NCBI GenBank assembly: GCA_026826555.1
Contig: JAKSZT010037307.1
Location: forward strand, 3,053,879-3,117,878
Source: Tolypeutes matacus
Lineage: Eukaryota; Chordata; Mammalia; Cingulata; Chlamyphoridae
Direction of reading: 5' to 3'
Length of the DNA stretch: 64,000 nt
Positions 57,693-64,000 of this stretch are shown piece by piece. A program made the translations under genes and the position numbers. Position 1 is the stretch's first letter, and each line of letters begins with the position of its first letter. The notes beneath the pieces are model-generated. The model did no database searches. It had not been told where the DNA came from and saw only the letters and a list, made by a program, of their open reading frames with translations.

Positions 57693-60600
57693 ATGGGGCT
57701 GTCTGAGGCGGCGGGGTGCGTGCGGGGCCGACCCGGGAGGGAGCCCGCGCAGGCTCTCCCCCCTGCAGCGGCGCGGCTTCCCGCTTGGCGGCTGCCCTTG
57801 CAGCGCCGCTCGCCGGCTGGCCGGGGGCTGCGGGAAGGCGGCGGCGTGCGGGGCAGCCCCGGCCCGGGAGGGCTGCCACCCCGGGCCGGGAGGTCGCTGC
57901 GGGAGGGTCCCTGGTCGGGGCCTGTGAATTAGCTGCCTTCCGCAGGGGCCCGCGGCCATTCAGTACCACTGACCCGGGGGTAAGCGCGCCGACGGCCCCT
58001 GCCTCGGTGCGCTCCCAGGGCGCGTGGCCAGTGATGGGCCCTGCCCTCCACGTGGGTCCTGCGGTTCAGGGTCGATCTTGGCCCCAACACTTTCCTTCCC
58101 TTAGAGGAAAGGATCTCATTTGCAGGCCTGAGACTTGGAGAAGGGGTGGCCTAAAGAACTGGATTCAAGGCTTGCTAGATCCCTTCCCTGAGCATGTGCC
58201 TCAGACAGCTAGCACTGGGCTCGCTGGGCAGCTGGATAAGCATTGGCTGGGAGGCAGTCAGCCTGGGGCCTGGGCTGGAGGTGGGAATCTCGCTCATCCT
58301 GCTGTCTTCTTTGTAGGGGACTTTGGCCCAGCAACAGGCTTTCAGCTTTGTAGGGGACTTTGGCCCAGCAACAGGCTTTCAGCAGCCTAAGTCCAGGCAC
58401 TGCCTCTGCGGGGGCCAACTTGGGGCTGAATCTGCCTAGACTCCAGGGCCTCTAAAAGTCACATGGGCTTCTCGCTGGTCCCAGGTGGAGATGTGTGGAA
58501 GGGCTGGGCCAGGGGTGCATTCACTGAGTCTCTGTTGTCTCGCTACCCTGCAGATCAAGGGACACCCAGGTACTGCTGTCTGTAACACAGGCAATGGAGC
58601 TTCGGAGGCAAGACTACCCTGTGGAGCGGCCACTGCTGAACCAGGAGCAGTTGGAGGAGCTGGGGCACTGGGGCTCAGCACCTGGGACCCACCAGTGGCA
58701 GAGCTGGTTACAGTAAGGCTAAGAGTAGAAGTCTGGAGGTGCTGACAGGGCCTAGGCAGCCCCTGTCCCTGATACCTACCCCTTGTGTCCCCAGGTGCTC
58801 CCGGGCCCGAGCCCGGGCCCTTCTGCTCCAGTACCTCCCGGTTTTGGTCTGGCTACCTCGGTATCCCGTGCGTGACTGGTTCCTGGGTGATCTGTTGTCT
58901 GGCCTGAGCGTGGCCATCATGCAGCTGCCTCAGGGTGAGCCACCCCTCACTTAGAGACTCTAATCCTCAGTCCTTGGGCCCTATCCTGGAAGCCCTGTGG
59001 TCTGTGAACCCCGAATTCTGAAGTTGTGCCTATGAACTGTGCTCCTGGGACTATGGCCCTGACCCAGGCCTGGGATCCCCTACCCTTTTGAGGTTCTGGC
59101 CTCAGGACCTGCATTGCCACCATTCGACCTTCAGGCCTGGCCTATGCCCTCCTGGCTGGACTTCCCCCCGTGTTTGGCCTCTACAGCTCCTTCTACCCAG
59201 TCTTCATCTACTTCCTGTTCGGCACTTCCCGGCACATCTCCGTGGGTGAGTGGAGCCAGGTCTGGCTCTGCAGGAGGATGCAGGAGGAGGTGAGGGAGGA
59301 CTGAGTAGGGCATGAGAGCTTGGGGAAGAGAGTGGCATTGGTGCCAGGAGGGTGGTCCAAGGGTCATCCCTAGGCAGGGTACCTCAAGGCCCTGGCTCTA
59401 GGAGGATGCAGGCAGATGGGGCAGCTCAAGGGGCCTGGACCCTGGCAGAGGCCTGACCAGCCTGACACAGGCTGTGTCCTCTTCCCCACACCGCCCTTCA
59501 CAAGGGGAGCAGGCTCTGGGCTAATGGGTATAAGTGGGCAATGATGTGGGGCCAGCATTCCTAGCCACTCTCAAGTGCCTTTGTGCTCAGAGCCACTGCT
59601 GACTCTGGCTGTCCCTGACCGCCAGCGCTTCCCCGATTTGCGTGGTCTGAGGGCTAGAACCTCCTGTGTCCTGGCCTCTTCCTTAAGACCAGGGATCCAG
59701 GACAGGCAGTGTCCCCTCTTCACCCCTGCCCTGTCTCTGCAGGGACCTTTGCTGTCATGTCTGTGATGGTGGGCAGTGTGACAGAATCCCTGGCCCCAGA
59801 TGAAGCCTTCCTGCAGGCCTTGAACACCACAGGGCTGTTCAACAAGACTGACAGGGATGCCACCCGGGTGCAGCTGGCCTCCACGCTCAGTGTCCTGGTC
59901 GGCCTCTTCCAGGTATGGGGCAGTCGGGGTTGTGGGAGTGTGTGTCCTCTCCAGTGGCCCCACCCATCCTGTCCCCCGTCCCATCTGCCATCACCATTTT
60001 CCTTGCTGTCGCTCTTCCCTTTCACTCATCCCCTTCTGACCCCACCTGCCCTGGGCTCCCCTCCAGCCCTCTCCAGCACCCCCGCTTCCCCTGACTGGCC
60101 CGGCCCTCAACAGGTGGGGCTGGGCTTGGTCCACTTCGGCTTCGTGGTTACCTACCTGTCAGAGCCTCTGGTCCGTGGCTATACCACAGCAGCAGCTGTG
60201 CAGGTCTTTGTCTCGCAGCTCAAGTATGTGTTTGGCCTCAACCTGAGCAGCCATGCTGGTCCACTGTCTCTCATCTCTGTGAGTGAGGGGGGGGGGGGAG
60301 GGGGAGGAGGAGGGTGGGTGGATGTGCCCCATGACCTTGAGTGTTGGCTGTGACCCCTCCCCTCAGACAGTGCTGGAGGTCTGCCGGAAGCTGCCCCAGA
60401 GTGTGGTTGGCACCATGGTCACTGCAGCCGTGGCAGGGGCGGTGCTCGTGGCAGTGAAGCTGTTGAACGACAAGCTGCGGCAGCATCTGCCCGTACCTCT
60501 GCCTGGGGAACTTATCACGGTTCGGGGGCCAGGGAGTGGGGGGCAAGGTGGAAGAGCTTTGAGGGCAGCCCCTAGGTACTTTAGAGACACCGAGGTGGCC

Positions 60601-63600
60601 ACTGTTGAGGGCTCCTGGGGGCTGAAGGGGAACATAGCAGAAAGTCCCTCTGTTGGTGCTTCTCTCTCCCAAGACAGTATCTCTTTCTTCCCAAAACGGT
60701 CACATGTTTTTCACTCTGGCAGTGGCTCTCTCCTCACCCCTGAAGTGGTTGATCCACCCCCCTCCCCGACTTTGCCCTCTCCCCCTAGCTCATTGGGGCC
60801 ACAGGCATCTCCTACAGCACAGGCCTGAAGCACAGATTTCAGGTGGATGTCGTGGGCAACATCCCTGCAGGGTGAGCTCTGGCCCCGTTGAGGGAAGGGA
60901 GGGTTGGGGCAGCAGCGTCAGGACCTACCTTTGGCCTCACAGATGTGCCCCGCAGGCTGGTGCCCCCGGTGGCCCCCAACCCCCAGCTGTTCACAAAGCT
61001 CGTGGGAAATGCCTTCACCATCGCCGTGGTTGGATTTGCCATTGCTATCTCACTGGGGAAGATCTTCGCTCTCAGGCACGGCTACCGGGTGGACAGCAAC
61101 CAGGTCTGGAGGTCACGGAATGCATAGGGAGCAGCCAGGTCTATAGGGGCTACAGGGACTGTGGGGATCAAGGGCCAGGTGGGATGTAGGGAAACAGCAA
61201 AGAGGTGTGTCAGGGCCACGTGAGGGACTGAAGGCGGCAGAGTAGGATACATGACAAAATACCCAAGTCTTGGGGGGCCATTGAATGGGGATGGGGATTG
61301 GGAATGTGTAGTCCCAGACACCGGGTGATGGTGATCAGGCACTGCTGGGGAGGCCTCCTCACACCCACACACCCTCTCCTCAGGAGCTGGTGGCCCTCGG
61401 CCTCAGTAACCTCGTCGGAGGCATCTTCCAGTGCTTCCCTGTGAGCTGTTCCATGTCTCGGAGCCTGGTACAGGAGAGTGCTGGCGGCAACACACAGGTA
61501 GGCTGTGAGTGTGCGTGTGCATCCGTGTGCATCCACACTGCTCTGACTCACCCCCACTCTCCCTGCCCCTGGCTCACCCCTGCCCACTCTTTCACACACC
61601 TGTTCACCCCTGCACTTCCCCAGTCCCTGCTCCTACCCCTGCTTACCCTCTCACTGCCCCTCATCCTATCTGGCTCACACACACCCATCATCCTCCCAGG
61701 TGGCTGGAGCCGTCTCCTCCCTCTTCATTCTTGTCATCATTGTCAAACTTGGGGAGCTCTTTCAAGAACTGCCCAAGGTGAGTTCCCACTGCCACCTCTA
61801 CCCATCCCCACCCAGCCAGGATTTGGGGTCTTAGCCAGGCCAGGGGCTATCAGGTCAGGGCCCAGGTGAGGGGATAAAATACAAGGTCATGCCCTTTGAG
61901 TGAGGCTTGGAATCAAGGGTGAGAACCTTTCAGCTGGATTCAGGTGCGTCATCGTCTGGACCCCTCAGCTGCCCCTCGTGACCCCTCTGCCTGCAGGCAG
62001 TCCTGGCAGCCATCGTTATCGTGAACCTGAAGGGCATGTTGATGCAGTTCACTGACATACGGTCCCTCTGGAAGACAAATCGAGCAGATCTGGTGAGAGG
62101 TGTGGGAGCCCAGAGGTGGGCCCGGGGGCCCCAGTCCCAGAGGCCCTCTGACCCTGCGGACCACCGCTCTGCTGTTCTCAGCTCATCTGGCTGGTGACCT
62201 TTGTGGCCACCATCCTGCTGAACCTGGACCTGGGCCTGGCAGCCGCTGTGGTCTTTTCCCTGCTGCTGGTGGTGGTCCGCACGCAGCTGTGAGTCAGCCC
62301 CGTGGGCCCCCTTTCAGGGAGGGTGTCAGGGCTACACTCATGCTCCCCCCACCCCCAATTTCCCCACATCTCTAGGGGACCCAGGCTCCGTACTGCTCCC
62401 TCGCCTCCTTTCTCGGTCCCCTCATCTCATACCCCTTCATCTTGAGCTTGTCCTCTCCTCTGCAGACCCCACTACTCTGTCCTAGGACAGGTTCCAGACA
62501 CAGACATTTACAGAGATGTGGCAGAGTATTCAGAGGTCAGTGGCAGGGGCAAAGCCAGAGGCTGGCGTGGGCAGGTGGGACAGAGGCAGAATGGGTCTTT
62601 GTTGGTCTTCTTAACTCCTGGCAGCAGCACTGGGAGTTAAGGGCACTTTGTTTTTGGTCTTTGGAATTTAAGGGAGGGATGTAGGTCTGTGACCCCCAAC
62701 TGGAGGTGAGGGGGTGAGAGGGGACAGAAGAGTGGACAGAGATGGGTCTGGGAGCCCATGGAGAAGACAGTTTTGGAAGCAGCAACACAAGCCCCCTGGG
62801 TCAGGAGTGCTGGAGGGGCAGGACCCTGGGGCACCAGAGTGTGGGGTGCTGTTTTCTGATCTCCCATGACATACCAGATGTGAGGGGCATAGGTGGGCAG
62901 CTCTGGGGTGAAACAAGCCCATTCCCCCTGAGGTACAGCCTTGAAATCTGGGTATGGTGTGACTGGGCAGAGTGAGGGGAAGGAACCGAGGGGTCAAAGG
63001 TGTGGGGACAGCATGAGGGGAGCGGCCCAGCTGGGTGCAAAGGGAAATGGGAAGGGCCCGTTGTGCAGGCACCAATGCCACGCAGGGACCGAGACTGTAT
63101 CCTGAATGGGGTGGAGAGCCAGGGAAGGCCTGGCTGAGATGGCGGCTTGGGAGGGTCTCCTAGTCCGCATGCACAGCACAGACCTCAGGACAAGCGTGGA
63201 GCCCCAGGAGGAGGCGTAAGAGCCGCCAGAGCTGGCCTGGGTAGTGGCAGAGTGGGAGAGGTGTGGGGCGTGCCCTGGAGGAAGCCCTGCCAGACAGCGT
63301 TATGGAAGCCGGACGAGCAATCAGGGTGACACTGCCAGGCCTCTGGCCCAAGCACCTGAAGCCGCAGGAAGGGCCCATGTTGGCTGGGGAGTCGAGGGTT
63401 GGGGGGCACTGGGGCACTCTAGGGGAAGAAAGATGGGAGAACAAGATGCAGCCAGGGGAGGGGAGGGCTGAGTCATCCCCAACCCTGACCTATCCCCAGG
63501 CCAGGGAGGTCCCCGGCGTGAAGATCTTCCGCTCCTCAGCCACCGTGTATTTTGCCAATGCTGAGCTCTACAGTGACGCAGTGAAGCAGAGGGTGAGGCG

Positions 63601-63779
63601 CTCAGTTCCAGGGTGGGTGTCAGGGCTCCTCGCCTCTCCAGAGGGCCTGCATCCCCTCCTCTGTCGTTTGCCTCTAGTGCGGTGTGGATGTTGACCACCT
63701 CATCGCGCAGAAGAAGAAGCTGCTCAGGAAGCAGGAGCTTATGCTGAAGCAACTGCAGAAGAAGCAGCTCCAGAAACAG
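57693..63779 (+). CDS. SLC26A6: Solute carrier 26 member 6, anion exchanger PAT1/CFEX (3' part outside window)
   Basis: Coding exons: 57693-57715, 58554-58712, 58795-58934, 59135-59245, 59743-59912, 60114-60278, 60367-60519, 60789-60871, 60956-61103, 61384-61497, 61700-61777, 61997-62092, 62182-62288, 62466-62535, 63500-63592, 63678-63779. These give 604 residues in frame (human about 759), so the last exons lie beyond the window. The protein exchanges Cl-, HCO3-, oxalate, sulphate and formate at apical epithelial membranes. The SulP membrane domain runs from about residue 80 to 510 ([20 protein letters not shown] signature). N-glycosylation sites at Asn172 and Asn178 are in the extracellular loop. 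The STAS domain begins near 530 ([12 protein letters not shown]). The start has a strong context (gcgccATGG). An in-frame ATG at 58594 could give the known shorter N-terminus. Intron 16 would start with GC rather than GT. Confidence 0.94.
58310..58383 (+). repeat. Perfect 37-bp tandem duplication in SLC26A6 intron 1
   Basis: Positions 58310-58346 and 58347-58383 are identical. The unit starts 'tttgtaggggactttggccc' and ends 'aacaggctttcagc'. Perfect identity suggests a recent event or a collapsed or expanded assembly. Confidence 0.9.
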
Positions 63780-64000
63780 GCAAGGGCCCCTGCCCTCTGC
63801 TGGTCTCCCCCTGCCTCTGTCCCCATCCCCTGCCCTTTCAGCAGCCTTTCTCCCAGCCTCCTGGGCTCCTGACTTCTCCCCTGACTCTTCAACCCTCTTG
63901 CTCCCCCACGCCCCACGCCAGTCCCCTAGCAGGTCAGGGCCCCCATAGTGTTTTGTTCTCCACCCTCCTGGGCCAGTGACAACATGAACCACCTCGGTCC

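Noticed and set aside
1..64000. CRISPR arrays, operons, riboswitches, phage or integrated viral genes
   Set aside because: The window is mammalian nuclear DNA with spliced genes. No spaced palindromic arrays, bacterial-type signals or retroviral coding regions were seen.

Overview
The window is vertebrate nuclear DNA from a placental mammal. Four multi-exon protein genes lie head to tail on the + strand: IP6K2, NCKIPSD, CELSR3 and SLC26A6. From established knowledge this is the gene order of human 3p21.31. The introns carry many short retroposons whose heads resemble tRNA-Ala, with A-box-like 'tagctcaagtgg' and B-box-like 'ggttcaatcc' motifs. I recognise these as the DAS-type SINEs of Xenarthra, so an armadillo, sloth or anteater is the likely source (an inference from repeats, not from a search).

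Layout. 1-6568 is 5' (non-coding) intron of IP6K2, filled with LINE-1 and nested younger insertions. 6569-14149 carries the IP6K2 coding exons (425 aa), plus a likely alternative terminal exon at 7737-7960. About 14.4-15.7 kb is gene-poor. 15.7-16.4 kb is the GC-rich NCKIPSD promoter, broken by a 400-N gap. 16428-25596 is NCKIPSD (13 exons, about 714 aa), with one extra base in exon 1. 26.3-29.0 kb is intergenic. 29.0-30.75 kb is the CELSR3 CpG-rich promoter and 5' UTR, with RE1-like, YY1-like, CCAAT and SOX-like motifs. 30749-55087 is CELSR3 (35 exons, predicted 3313 aa). Its poly(A) signal is at 56743. 57.3-57.7 kb is the SLC26A6 promoter with a perfect CRE. 57693-63779 holds the first 16 exons of SLC26A6 (604 aa); the rest lies beyond the window.

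All exon boundaries were read by hand. Each splice junction was checked for reading-frame continuity and against remembered human proteins. No alignment or database search was run.

The genes are not an operon and do not act in one pathway. IP6K2 makes inositol pyrophosphates, NCKIPSD is an SH3 adaptor of the actin system, CELSR3 is a neuronal planar-polarity adhesion GPCR, and SLC26A6 is an epithelial anion exchanger. I found no new biological system. The most useful leads are an in-frame unannotated cassette exon candidate in CELSR3 (39103-39201), an RE1-like element and an in-frame upstream start in front of CELSR3, a GC-AG intron in SLC26A6, an apparent frameshift in NCKIPSD exon 1, a likely antisense retrocopy in CELSR3 intron 30, and nested retroposon insertions that reused one target site.
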